A program made the translations under genes and the position numbers. The notes beneath the pieces are model-generated. The model did not search any database. It worked only from the letters and a program-made list of their open reading frames with translations, and was not told the DNA's origin. 64,000 bases of DNA from Neodontobutis hainanensis (taxonomy: Eukaryota; Chordata; Actinopteri; Gobiiformes; Odontobutidae): NCBI GenBank assembly GCA_024349245.1, contig JALDNG010000016.1:4948001-5012000 (forward strand), written 5' to 3'. Shown one piece after another: positions 15,501 through 26,800 of this stretch (position 1 is its first letter; each line of letters begins with the position of its first letter).

Positions 15501-18500
15501 TATTTAGAAGTGCCATTCCAATATGATTTCTGTTGTGTACAATCTGAACAGAAACTATCATTGTATTTAGTCAAGATCATACAAATAAAATCATGACCAG
15601 GAAAATACACTTGATTCCAATACACTATAAAGCGCTTTAAAAGGTGATCTTAAGACTGGTGTCAAAACCTTGTTGTACCTAGAAAATCCCTTTATGTTGT
15701 TTCAGAGCTGAAAGGTAATCTGTCTATTTATTTTTGATTTGAACAAGCCCAGGTTATTAAAAATCTTGCCTGAAGGTTTGACAGCCCAGTGTGCACATAT
15801 ACAAACACACATATACACACATTGAACTGCTTTTAAACAGTAGGATATGTCAGACCTAATGAAAGCCTCAGGTCACGGATTGAAAAGTAATAGCTTCTTC
15901 AGAGGCCTCTGGGCTGGAGCAGCAGCTAATCGTCTTTCTGTCTTTGTGCGATGTTCTCTTCTGAACAGCTGCCAAAGAGGGCATCAGCATACACAGACTG
16001 GACTGAAACTTTTAATACAGTGAGTGCAGGCAGGTGAACTGTTAAAATAGTGATGTCCTCTTAAAGGTTGTGGAAACTGAGACACAGATTGTCATTAGGG
16101 CCGTGGAGAGGTACTTACTCGCTATTTCCCGTCAGCAGTTTTACTTTTAATGGTAGTGTCAAAGTTTTGCTTAAGGCTTGCTAACTTTTCCTCACCTCAA
16201 AAACTTTAGAACAAAAGTTAGTGTCAGATATTTCACCACAAATTGGTTTCAAAAGGTTTCTCGCAGTATGGGGGTTCAGCCTTGATGAAGTAAGGACCTG
16301 AGTTTTGGTTTCTCTCTATTACACATTTATTACAACAAATGATTTCTTAACTCACTAGAGGTGTTTAGAAATGATTGTGACAGTTGTAACATTTTTATTG
16401 TCAGATGTTTAATTGGTTTGTCTTGCTCCTTTCAGGGCAGGGCGCTGCTGTCTAGGCTCCAGGGGCTGAAAGCCAAAGGAATCCAGCTGAGGATCTCCAG
16501 TGGGATGAGTGACTCGAATGAGCTGATAATGCTGGCCAAACACTGTCAGTTCTCTGTTTTTAAACATGCACTGTCCCACAGTTTAGTCACACTGTTAGGA
16601 TCTCATGTCTTTAAACTGCAATATTTTTGTCTTATACCCTAAAGTTGGTGCAAAAAAAAAAAGCTTATTTTTCATTATTCATTCGTAGATGCTGAGGTTC
16701 ATTATTTGAACATGACAGCACTCACCAAGGGTCACCTTCACTCCTCCTTCTGGGTGATCGACAAGAAGCACTTCTACATCGGCAGCGCAAGCATGGACTG
16801 GAGATCACTGGCCACGGTATTAGAAACCCCCCACACAACACACTACTATACAACAGCTTGATGTAGTTATTTAAAATGCATTCCTAACAGAAAGTCATGT
16901 CATGGGAAGTTATTTCCCCCTCCTGGGCATTTTGGATCGGTATAGTTTTAAAAGAAATCAGGGACAGAGAGGGGACTAGACATGGAGCAAACAGACCCAA
17001 AAAGGGATTCAAACCTGGGTCAACTGAGTCACTGGGGTATTAAGATTGCAATTAACAAACAAAAAAGAAAAAATCTGTGAGTGTCTAATGCCCCAGACAA
17101 ATAAGTTTTAATGCTATGTCTGTACTTAAAGCAGAAACTATGTAGAAAGTTGTGTTTTGGCAATTATGTGTTCTCATAAGAAGGTAGCATGCCCTGCCCT
17201 CAGAGGAATATAGAGGACATTCTAGCCAGCCAGGCACAGTTAAAACAAAGAGGAGCTGGTCTTTAGTTCATGTCAAGGAACCATCAACTATAAATTATTT
17301 GTTGCTTTAACCAAGGCCACATCAATACAGCATAAGAATTGCTCAACGGTGTTCTTGAACTCATCTGCATATTTAAGTATTCCAGAGTCAAATGATAGAC
17401 CATCTGTGCCACAGGACAATGGATTGATGCACGGCTGCATTCAAATTGTTCTTTTATAAAAAAGAGCGGGTCAAAGTTCAGACCTTGAAACACTGTTAAG
17501 AGAGACCTTAAGAGAGCTGTGCATAATCCCCCAAACCTCAAAGATTAGAAGAAATGTTGTTCTGTCATTTCTACAAATAAGTTTCAGGCAATGATTGAAT
17601 AAAGTCAGGCTCATTTAATATGAAGCATGGCAGAAATGAGTAGAACTCATGTTTGGACACATAAAGTAGAGGGTAAGAAGGATTTGTTTTTTCTCAGCAC
17701 ACTGGAAAGTATTTCTTTAAAACAAAAAGAATGTGAGAGGGGACCAAGAAATAAACCAGAACAAAAGAGGAGGCTCCTTTGAACTGTCAGCTCACCCCCT
17801 GCTGTTGCTGTGACAATGAAAAAAAAATAACATGATGCTTTATAAAAAAGTTACTTGGAATAGAAAGTAAGGGTGATGTTGAGCATTTCTGTTGCATTAT
17901 TGAGCAGTGCTTATGTTGTATGTTTGAACCAAACGTGCCCCATGTGGGTAACCTCCTCATGTTTCTGTCTCTAGAGAAAGGAGCTTGGTATTGTGGTGTA
18001 CGACTGCAGCTGTCTGGCCTTGGACCTCCACAAAGTGTTCAACCTTTACTGGGGACTTCAGTATAAAGACTTCATCCCTACCTTCTGGTCCAAACGTCTC
18101 TTTGCCCTTTTCAACAGAGACCAACCACTAACCCTGAGCCTGAACAGCACCAAGGCTCAGGCCTATGTCTCTGTAAGTGACAGTAATGAGGTTCCCTGAC
18201 ATTTACTGTAGCTTAGAGCATAACCATATCATAATTAATTTGCTGTAATTTGCTCACTTGGGTAGTGGTAATTTTAATTGCATAAATAATTAGAAGAAAC
18301 TTTGAATGGTGGGTGATAAAAGCAGTTAGTCAGCGTAAGAAACATTCATGTTCCAAACTTTTTGCAGTCACAGTTAATGCGTTGACAGAATAATTACCAG
18401 AAATAGGCAGACTACTTACACATGTGGACAGATAAGCGCTAAAGCAGTGTTTTAAATAATGTCAGGGATTATGGTATGCATCTTATTTAAAAAAAAAATC

Positions 18501-20398
18501 ATCTTATTTAAAAATATGGGGGGTTCTTTCTAAACCAGGCTTACATGAAAAATAGCATATGCATTGTATTCACTGTGGTGTGAGCAAATTAAATCCCTCC
18601 TAAGAACTGCCTGTGACACGCATAGTTGCTGACAGCTTGGTGGAAAAAAACATTTTTCATACACTGGTTCTCGTCAGGACACTGTGTCTTTGATTGTCAC
18701 TGTTTCTCTGGGGATGAGTGATAGTGCTGTCTTCCTTTCTGCAGGAGCACGCTGTTGGTTTCACTGCACTGTCCATCTCTACGACTGATGATAAAACAAA
18801 CACAGTTGTAGCCTCAGTGAAATGCAGACCTATGTAGAACATTACTACGGCCTTGGGTGCATGTTATTAAATCTAATGCCATTTGTATCTTTATAATTAT
18901 TGTTAGGACAACATTGAGAGATACCATCAGATTTCTCTTAGCAGTACATCTAACTTTAATTGTCTTTGCTGTGGGTTGTTTTCTGTCAACAGACCTCCCC
19001 CGATGTGTTCATCCCCAAAGACCGCAGCAGTGACTTGGAAGCAATTGCCAGAGTCATAAAGGAGGCCCGGCATTTCATATACATCTCCATCACTGACTAC
19101 CTTCCTCTTTTTGGCAGTAACACTAACAGGTTAGGTTTTATTACTAGTTTAGACAGCATGAGTGTCTGTTGTCATTTTAGATATATGCAGACATGTTGGT
19201 GTGTCTCTGTGTCTTTGACAAGGTACTGGTCACGTATTGATGGCTTTATCCGTGAGGCTCTGATCTTAAGGAAAGTGCGTGTCCGTCTGCTGATAAGCTG
19301 TTGGGAAAAAACTCATCCACTCACCTTCAGCTTTCTCTGGTCTTTAAAGAGCCTGTGTATGGAGCAGGTCAACTGCTCTCTGGAGGCTGTTAGTACTCTT
19401 TATACTTTAATCTAATGATAAAATATAAATCCTTACATATGATGTATTACTGCTTGATTTATATATATATGTGTGTGTGTGTGTAGAGGTTCTTCAGGCC
19501 CAGAGTGCTGAGGGATGGCACTGTTCAAGGCATAAACCACAACAGGTTCATGGTGACTGACAGAACCATGTATTTAGGTAAGTACAGTGAGTACAACCTG
19601 TGTTTTTTAGAAGACTAAGAAGTAAATGACAGTTATGTGGTTTACAATTGGCATTAAGTTTTTTAATTTTGTAATTTGAAAGCATTTGGTTATCTGCAAT
19701 CCTTGCGGTTTATTTCTGGGGTTCTTTGCTGTTTTAATGAAACACAGCACTTCCTCATTAACGAATAGTTCAATTATTATTTATTATACTATTATGTTGC
19801 TGCCAGGTGTTTTTTCTTTTTGTATTTCAGATATGAGAACAGCAATTTTAGTTTATGTGTGACTCTGGCTTTTACAGGTAACCTCGACTGGGTGGGGAAT
19901 GAGTTTACCTACAATGCAGGAGCGGGTTTAGTCATCAGTCAGCCAGAGGTGGCTGACGAGAGGAACTCTACTGTGGTGGAGCAGCTACGCACTGCTTTTG
20001 AGAGGGACTGGTTTTCCCATCACACCCGCTCACTACAACCCAATAAGATCCCTGTTTGCAACAAGCATCAGATTAACCGGCTGGCACCAGTCAAATCAAC
20101 ACATCAAGCCAGTGGTGCAGGCCAGCATGTCGAGGGACCTGCACCGATTAGAAATAGTCCTAAACAGGATGGACTTAAGACAAGAAACTTAGACGACAGA
20201 CGGGGAGAAATTATTCACCAAGGTGGAACTAACGGACTGGTTATGGACAATTACCAAGAAAGAGGACATGTCAAAACCAGTCACCATGACAACAGCAAAC
20301 CGCAAATGAATGTCAATTACCAGGACAGTGAAGTGGAACCTACCAGTCAAATAGCAGAGAGCAGCGGCAGCAGAGAAATCTATAACCTGTCCCTGTGA
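9530..20398 (+). CDS. pld5: Phospholipase D family member 5 (inactive PLD-like membrane protein), 3' nine exons
   Basis: Coding exons: 9530-9666, 15258-15444, 16436-16544, 16689-16816, 17975-18172, 18993-19129, 19223-19388, 19487-19577 and 19878-20398, all with AG/GT borders and in frame, giving 557 residues plus a TGA stop. The first exon encodes one membrane segment (IFALVCCFAVLVALIFSA) followed by an acidic GEDEDG stretch, as in the type II membrane proteins PLD3/PLD4/PLD5. Both PLD signature sites are recognisable but altered. The first reads HLHSSFWVID, with Ser in place of the catalytic Lys. The second reads HNRFMVTD, with Arg in place of Lys. This points to a catalytically inactive protein; the cellular role of PLD5 is poorly known. 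Several N-glycosylation sequons (NST, NMT, NCS) fit a lumenal domain. The C-terminal tail after the conserved RDWFSHHTRSLQP is long and polar. The N-terminal cytoplasmic exon, about 65 residues in human, is not found in the window. Confidence 0.93.
12034..12105 (-). repeat. Degenerate fragment of SINE-type family A
   Basis: The plus strand reads 'tgtctttggatggtgg' followed by 'agggaagctggagtgcac' and later 'gggaatcaatcc'. This corresponds to the reverse complement of the 3' part of the repeat at 13294-13450. It is diverged and truncated. The call is by visual resemblance only. Confidence 0.45.
13294..13560 (+). repeat. SINE-type repeat family A with L2-like tail and (AAAT)n end
   Basis: The head reads 'ggcagagtggtcagcactcc' then a B-box-like GGTTCAATCC, followed by 'gtgtggagtttgcatgtcc'. 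The 3' part contains 'aatctcagtgagacttt' and 'aaataaaggttatataa', typical of L2-like LINE tails, and ends in (AAAT)n at about 13527-13560. It lies in pld5 intron sequence between the exons ending at 9666 and starting at 15258. Confidence 0.65.
13619..13668 (+). repeat. 3'-end fragment of SINE-type family C
   Basis: The segment 'gctgtggcgacccctgaag' followed by 'caagcagccaaaag' and an A/G-rich end matches the 3' end of the fuller element at 53640-53865. Only the tail is present. Confidence 0.5.
14421..14442 (+). repeat. (GT)11 microsatellite
   Basis: A pure GT dinucleotide run in a pld5 intron. Confidence 0.95.
16960..17035 (-). repeat. Degenerate SINE-type fragment
   Basis: On the minus strand it reads 'acccaggtttgaatccc' (B-box-like) followed by 'gtctgtttgctccatgtc', resembling a common teleost SINE with a 'tttgctgcatgtc' block. 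It is diverged and sits in the pld5 intron after the exon ending at 16816. Weak call. Confidence 0.4.
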
Positions 20399-22957
20399 CC
20401 ACAGACTAAGAGGGTCGCTCTTCCTTTACACTGAATGATATTTGGACCAACACTGGCTCTTTGTAGCATTTTGGTATAAACATTTTATACACAAAAAAAA
20501 GACTTGCCAGTTTGACAAATAGTATCTTCAGATAATCTATGACAGAACTTGGTATGATGAAGAACTACTCAGGTAGGAATTAATAGCACTTTTAATGGAC
20601 CGATAAGAGCCTACCTGGAATTTGTTCGGAAGGACATTCTTGCTAGACATTCAATTGTCATACAGCTTAAAAAAAAAAAGTTCATAAAAAATATTACAGA
20701 GAACACTAAAATACAGGAACCTGAATGTCCAAAAAGCAAAAATGCAAAAAAGAATCTAGGTACAAATTTAACTAAGCATGACTCTTTATAAGAATTCCTA
20801 CTCATTGTATTTTTGATTTGTCTTCATGTTGTTGCTTTCATCAGAGAGAATGAAATGTTTGAGTGCATTGTTCCCTTATTGATCCCGTCTCTAAAAGGGG
20901 ATTTGACACCAGACAAGTCAAACTAAGTAATGGACAATGAAACACAACAGATCTTTTTCTGTACTACATTCTTGGGGCTCTTGTAAATAGTTTTTGAATT
21001 TTCAGAAGTAATCCGGACGTTTTCAACATTTTACTGCCTTTTTTACAACAACAAATTAAAACCCAACAGTAATATTATATTCTTTACGGAAAACCTTGTC
21101 CCTTATCTACAAATCCCCAAATATTCCAAGGTAGTCGTGTGATAAAGCGTTGACTGATATGAGCTAGTTTTACTTTTATAACAATATTAAGACAAACCCC
21201 AGTAATTTGAATCCCTTTCTTACCTTTTGATCTGAGCCAGTACCCAGAGCTACCCAGGGCTTTATACCCAAAACATGCAAAGGTTTGTTAGCACTGAAAG
21301 TCTTTTTGGAATGTTCTAGGTTTGTGTGTTTCTGTTTAGAGAGAATGTGTCTTATGTGTCTCATAAGTCATAATTATGAGGGTAGAAGGCACCACAACAT
21401 AGAATTTCATCACCTTAACAGTGAGATATAGTGCCCTTATAGAGTACCCTCCCCATATTAATCTCACCCAATTGATGGGATTGCTATGACTGACAAAATG
21501 CAATGCTGTGACCTTTTCAACACATACTAAAGGAGCCGTTTACAGAAAAGGCCAGGGTTCTGCCGAGAGCCAAATCAATACAATGAATTTTTAACAGAGG
21601 TTGACACAAATTGCAGTTTAACCTCCAAGAACAAGGTTTGAACCATCATGTCATGCCTTTAAATATTACACTGAGATCAAAACACATGTTCAGCATAGCG
21701 CAATGGGGTTAAAGTTCAATCAGAAGATGTTTCTGTGAGTGACAGTGTGGAGTATAATGTGTAATGGACAAATTGCACAGAGTGAGGTCATTATAAAAAG
21801 AATGAGGGGATCATCTGGATTAGTTCTCCATTTTGATTTTTTTTTTACCTGGATAATCTTTTGAGCATTTCTTAATGACATTTCAGAATGAAATGACAAA
21901 AGAACTGCTGCTGAACAACATAACGTCAAAAATAAGTTTGTATATTCCCAGAAATACATGGAAAACGGTTTTAAATACACTTTAATTGGGTTTTCTGCGA
22001 CCATAAACGCGTCAATTCAATTTAAGACATTGCGGCTAAAGTCTGCCACCTAGTGGAGGTCACAAAAAATACACACTTTGCCTCAAAAGGCTATTGGTTT
22101 TATTGATTAAAGCCTCCGCATGGTTAACAACAACATCTCTGAGACATCAAAGACAAGTTGGCTGATTAAATAAGTTTTACAATTAAGGTATTAATATTAA
22201 CAAACACATAAATAGATTTTCTTCATTTAGTCTATTATCGTTTATTGTTATGATTCCGCTGATCAGAGGGGGTCTTGGAGCATATTATAATATTTGTGTT
22301 ATTCAGTAGGGCCAAGTCATTTCTGATACCTCTGGACTAGAGACGTGACATGGTTTGATATAATTCAAACCACCAGCAAACAATGAATAAATGAATAAAT
22401 AAATAAATCAAAGGTAACCAACTTGTCATGTAGGATAGCCTGCCTGCTGTTGTTGACAATCAGCTGGGTTACATTTACAGAGATTGTGTCCCATCTGCTC
22501 AGTCTTTTTGACTGAGATGAAAGTAAAGCTCTGTTACTGACTGTTTCAATACCAATGCACACTGTATATGCTTTATATGTCGCTGACCTTTATTCCGTTT
22601 ACGGCATGACTACTGCTTGCATGCCCTGCCTATACTGCACAGTACGCGCCTTTTTAGAGATTAAAATGAGTTTGACCTTTAAGAACACAGAAGGAATGTA
22701 TATTTATTGAATAACATTGTTAATTCATACATTTGAATTGTATAAATAAGTTTTTACTCTTAATAAAACTATGTACTCCTGACCGTTTTTGGACTTTGCC
22801 TTTTTGTGCCAGGACCGTTTGGGCTGATTACACAACAAGCCCCAAAAACGAATACTAACAAAGGTCCAGATATTTTTAATCACTAGTGCATTTGAAAATA
22901 AATGCAAAGATGGCATTTTCACCACGCATGCTTGGCCACTGGACTGCCCTGAGCAGC
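20399..22957. other. pld5 3' UTR and spacer to cfap36
   Basis: No coding exon is recognised. The first part should be the pld5 3' UTR. An ATTAAA occurs near 21055 and AATAAA repeats occur near 22385, but none can be assigned confidently as the cleavage signal. A strong CTCF-like motif lies at 22043-22056. The small open frames here have no support. Confidence 0.6.
22043..22056 (-). promoter_or_regulatory. CTCF-like motif
   Basis: The minus strand reads CCACTAGGTGGCAG, which fits the vertebrate CTCF core CCASYAGRKGGCRS at every position. It lies between the 3' end of pld5 and the promoter of cfap36, where a boundary site is plausible. Occupancy is not shown by sequence alone. Confidence 0.55.
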
Positions 22958-22981
22958 TGACGTAACGGTCTCCTTGGCAAC
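22958..22981 (+). promoter_or_regulatory. cfap36 promoter motifs: CRE-like site and RFX X-box
   Basis: TGACGTAA at 22958-22965 resembles a CREB/ATF site. Three bases downstream, GTCTCCTTGGCAAC at 22968-22981 matches the X-box consensus RYYNYY-N(1-3)-RRNRAC bound by RFX factors. RFX factors are the main activators of ciliary genes. The motifs lie about 235-255 bp upstream of the cfap36 start codon in a locally CpG-richer stretch, as expected for a ciliary gene promoter. Confidence 0.65.
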
Positions 22982-23213
22982 CGCTTAAGCGTCACCGCTC
23001 GCGACTAAATTCATGAGTGCGCGTTTCTGATCAGACACTGCCATCAAAGGAGGCTCTCTTTCTAACCATGGCCTTGTTGCTGTGTAGGAGTGAAGCAGAT
23101 GTGATTAGGCATATTTGTGCATGATGCGGCTGCGTGCTCGAACACGACTGGACACGACGAATTGAAAAACACGACCGTGTGGGGGCTGTTGTTGTTACTC
23201 AGCAGCAGCCAAC

Positions 23214-23765
23214 ATGGCTGAGGATGACAGCGAGTGGGTGTTGGAGAGCATCGTGGGCTATCTGGGAAGCCCCGAGTGGGTCATTCCAGTTACTGATTTT
23301 ATGGAAAATAAATGCACAGGTAAAACAATGATAAGACAACAGCTGCATAGAGATGTCTCTCTCTAGTCTGGAGCGGTGTTCAGTTAGCTACTTGGCTAAG
23401 CTAACAGTTTATGGCAGTGTTTTGTTTATATCGAAGAAAAATGCTGTATTTGCAGATTATGGTAACATAGAACCATTGCATAAAACATTTCACTAATGTC
23501 AGTATTTAAAATGTCTTTGGAGTACTTTTGTAAATACCAAAGCTACGTTGAGACGTGTGTTAAAATTAAAAGTCTGCTAATGGTTTTTTATGATTTTGCA
23601 GTTTTTGATGACGAAGATGAAAATAAATTGTCATACACTGACATCCATCAGCAGTATAAGAAACTTGTGAGTACATACTTCATATGGGTATCAAATGGAT
23701 GAGTTATTTTGTTTTAGGCTTTATATCTTATGCCTTAGGTATTATCAGTCCATATATTACTTTTG

Positions 23766-23842
<77 letters not shown>

Positions 23843-26800
23843 CCTTTGTAGGTGGAGAAGCTTTTGGAGAATTATATGCAAGAGGTTGGAATTAATGAGC
23901 AACAGTTTTTGGATGCATGCACCTCCCCTTTTGCCAAGTCCAAGACATTGCAGGTAAGCTCTCAACTGTGCATTGCATTCAGTGTTACGCATTGGCACAC
24001 CACTAACAGCCTTGACCTTAATGTATAATCAAGATTCCAATGCGTTTACACAACCATAGTTAAATCTTTCTTTTGGAGAACATCAACACTAATTAAAAAG
24101 AGAAAGTTGTTAGTTTTAAAAAGGATCTTTGAAGTTAGACAAGATAAATAACATGACGGATTTTCAAGATGACAAACAATAGTGCATTTTATACGTTTGT
24201 TTTTTTACATTTTAAGCAAAACATTATTTTTCAGACAATTTACAATTTAAATTGGTGTTTGTCTACTGACCTAAAAAGTTAATTTGAACGTATATCTTAT
24301 TAATTAATTAATTATTATTACAATACAACACCAAAGCAGCAGCGTTTTGGAGTTTGCATGTTCTCCTTTGTTTTGGGGTGGGTTTCCTCCAGGTATTCCA
24401 ATTTCCACCACCAACATCAAAACATGCAGTGTTACCCCCTGGTGGGAAATTATTATTATCAGTAAAATATAAAAAAGTGATAGTAATAATTACCCTCAGC
24501 GTGAAACTAAAGCAGTTTAGGTTAGATACTCTCTTTGTCTCATAGACCAGCTCTAATATAATTCCCACTGCACACAAAGCCTTGATAAAAGACGATAAAA
24601 GCCAAACCTAATTTGATAATTTGCATAAATCAATAAAGTAGATGCTATATGCACTGCAGAGACGCTATGCTTTTTCTTTTGATCAGCTTCCTTCCACTGC
24701 TAAACCAAAACATAGCTTTTTTTAGTGATTATTTGTGTTTTTAGCATCTGCAGAGTCACCACAGACATTATTTGAGCTGCTGTGGTGGTGGCATCAGCAT
24801 AAGCCACAATAGTGTTCAGTGGAGCGTTAAAAAAAGCTTTTTTCCCATTAAATTCAATTTAGCAATAAGGCTATTTTTGACATCGTCCAAAATTACAAAC
24901 TGGAATTAGTTCAATTTATCGCTCTGCCGGTTTGGCACAGACAACAATTATCTTAATTAATGCTAATTAGTCTATATCAAGTTCAACTGAAAGAACAATT
25001 TCATTAAATCTAACCGTCGATATTCATTTAGTTGACCAGGTCTTATTGTTAATGTCTTGTCACGCATAACCAAGATCTGTTTCTGTATTTGAAGTACTTG
25101 CAAGTGAGTAAATAGCAGGGGACTTAACACAGTGGAAGCATTGACCCAGTTGACTCGTGCTAAGGACATTGACTGTATATGGATGGGCGGATGAATTGAT
25201 GGTCACAAAGCTTTGCTTACATTGGCTTACTGGATGAACCTTTAGACTGACTATTAAGGTGAAAGATTAGGCCTCTTCTGTTCACAAACACAGCCTAAAA
25301 ACAGAGCTTGAGTTAAGTGTCTATCATTTCAGACTTCTAGTTGGCTTACAGAACCAAAAATATATACTTGAGTATGCATGAAACTGCATATTTTCATATT
25401 GTCAACCTATTTGTAACTGTAATTACTATTTTGACATTCAGCTTTTGGTTGCTTTTTATACAGATAGTGTTTCAGCCTGTTCTGGCTACAGATGACTTCC
25501 AGATGTTTCGGTCACTAATGGTCCAGAAGAACATGGAGCTTCAGCTACAAGCTCTAAGAGTTATCAAGGAGAGGAACGGTAAGTTGGATAAACTCATTTC
25601 TCCAAACACAGTAAGGGTAAAATAACTGCTTAAATGTGTGCACAGGGGCACTTCCCGAGTGTCTGACTGACGGGGTAGATGTGATGACCGAACTTCAGCA
25701 GCAGGAGATGAAGATCCTCCAGGAGGTTCTCAAGTAATAATCATTTTATAACCTTTTCGTACACTCACAAGTCAGTGGAGCTGTTATCATTTAAGAGCTA
25801 AGTGCACAAATTACTGTAAACAGAGCACACAATTAAAATATTGACTCACAAAGGAACAGAATGGACTGGAGTCAAATGTGCTATTATTGCTTGATATTCC
25901 TGTATGTTCCTGGTTGCAGAATTTATTGCAGCATTCAAGACAGATATCCTCTTGGCTATATGTAGGTAGAAAATCTGACCCTTGTTGTATTCAGATGCAC
26001 AGAAATTGTCTATTGCTTGCTACTATAGCAAATGCCCGTGTTGACCCACCCTTCTAGAAGCTCCCGGGCTTCAGCCTTTTCTCTCTAATAGGATTTGTTT
26101 AGCGGCAGCCAGGCCAAGTAGAACACAGTGAGTCTAATGGGACCGCTCATAAGCTCCTTAGGGTTCAGCTAATTTAGGCTTGAGGGGAATGACACCAAGC
26201 AAGCAACTGAGAAAAATAGTATTTTGATCCCCTTTGTCTTACCCGGGTAACTTTGCAGCTAATCAGATTTACACTAGGTCCATTTCCTGTTCTGCACACT
26301 ATATGTAGTGCCAGTTAATAATTATAGACATTTTTATAGAAGTAAAAAAGTGCTGCATTCATGTGTACTTATTTTTTTTACTAACCACACATAGAGAGAG
26401 AGCACATACCCTGTGGTATTTTCACTTTTCACTTGTGTTAGCTGCTGTGTTATTCTGAAAAAGTTTTTATAGTGTATTGCAAATGACTAATACTAAGTTA
26501 ATATTAAATACTAAGTCAGTGATTTGTTACTGATAACCTTTCTATTTCCTTCTTTCGATTTACATTTATACGTGAGAGTAAAGGTTAATCCTTTGTGTAA
26601 GTCTCCTTTAAGGCATATTAAGTCACTAAAGAAATCAAATTAAAGGATCTGTGTGTGTGGCCATGGAAGGCAGCATGTGGCATGATATGATTACAGAGTT
26701 TCATTGGAAATTATTAGTCTTTTTCTTCTTTTTTGATTTTATTTATGATAACAAATGAGTTTAGAGGCTTTAGCGTAGAGTATGGTTTTTAGTGGACATT

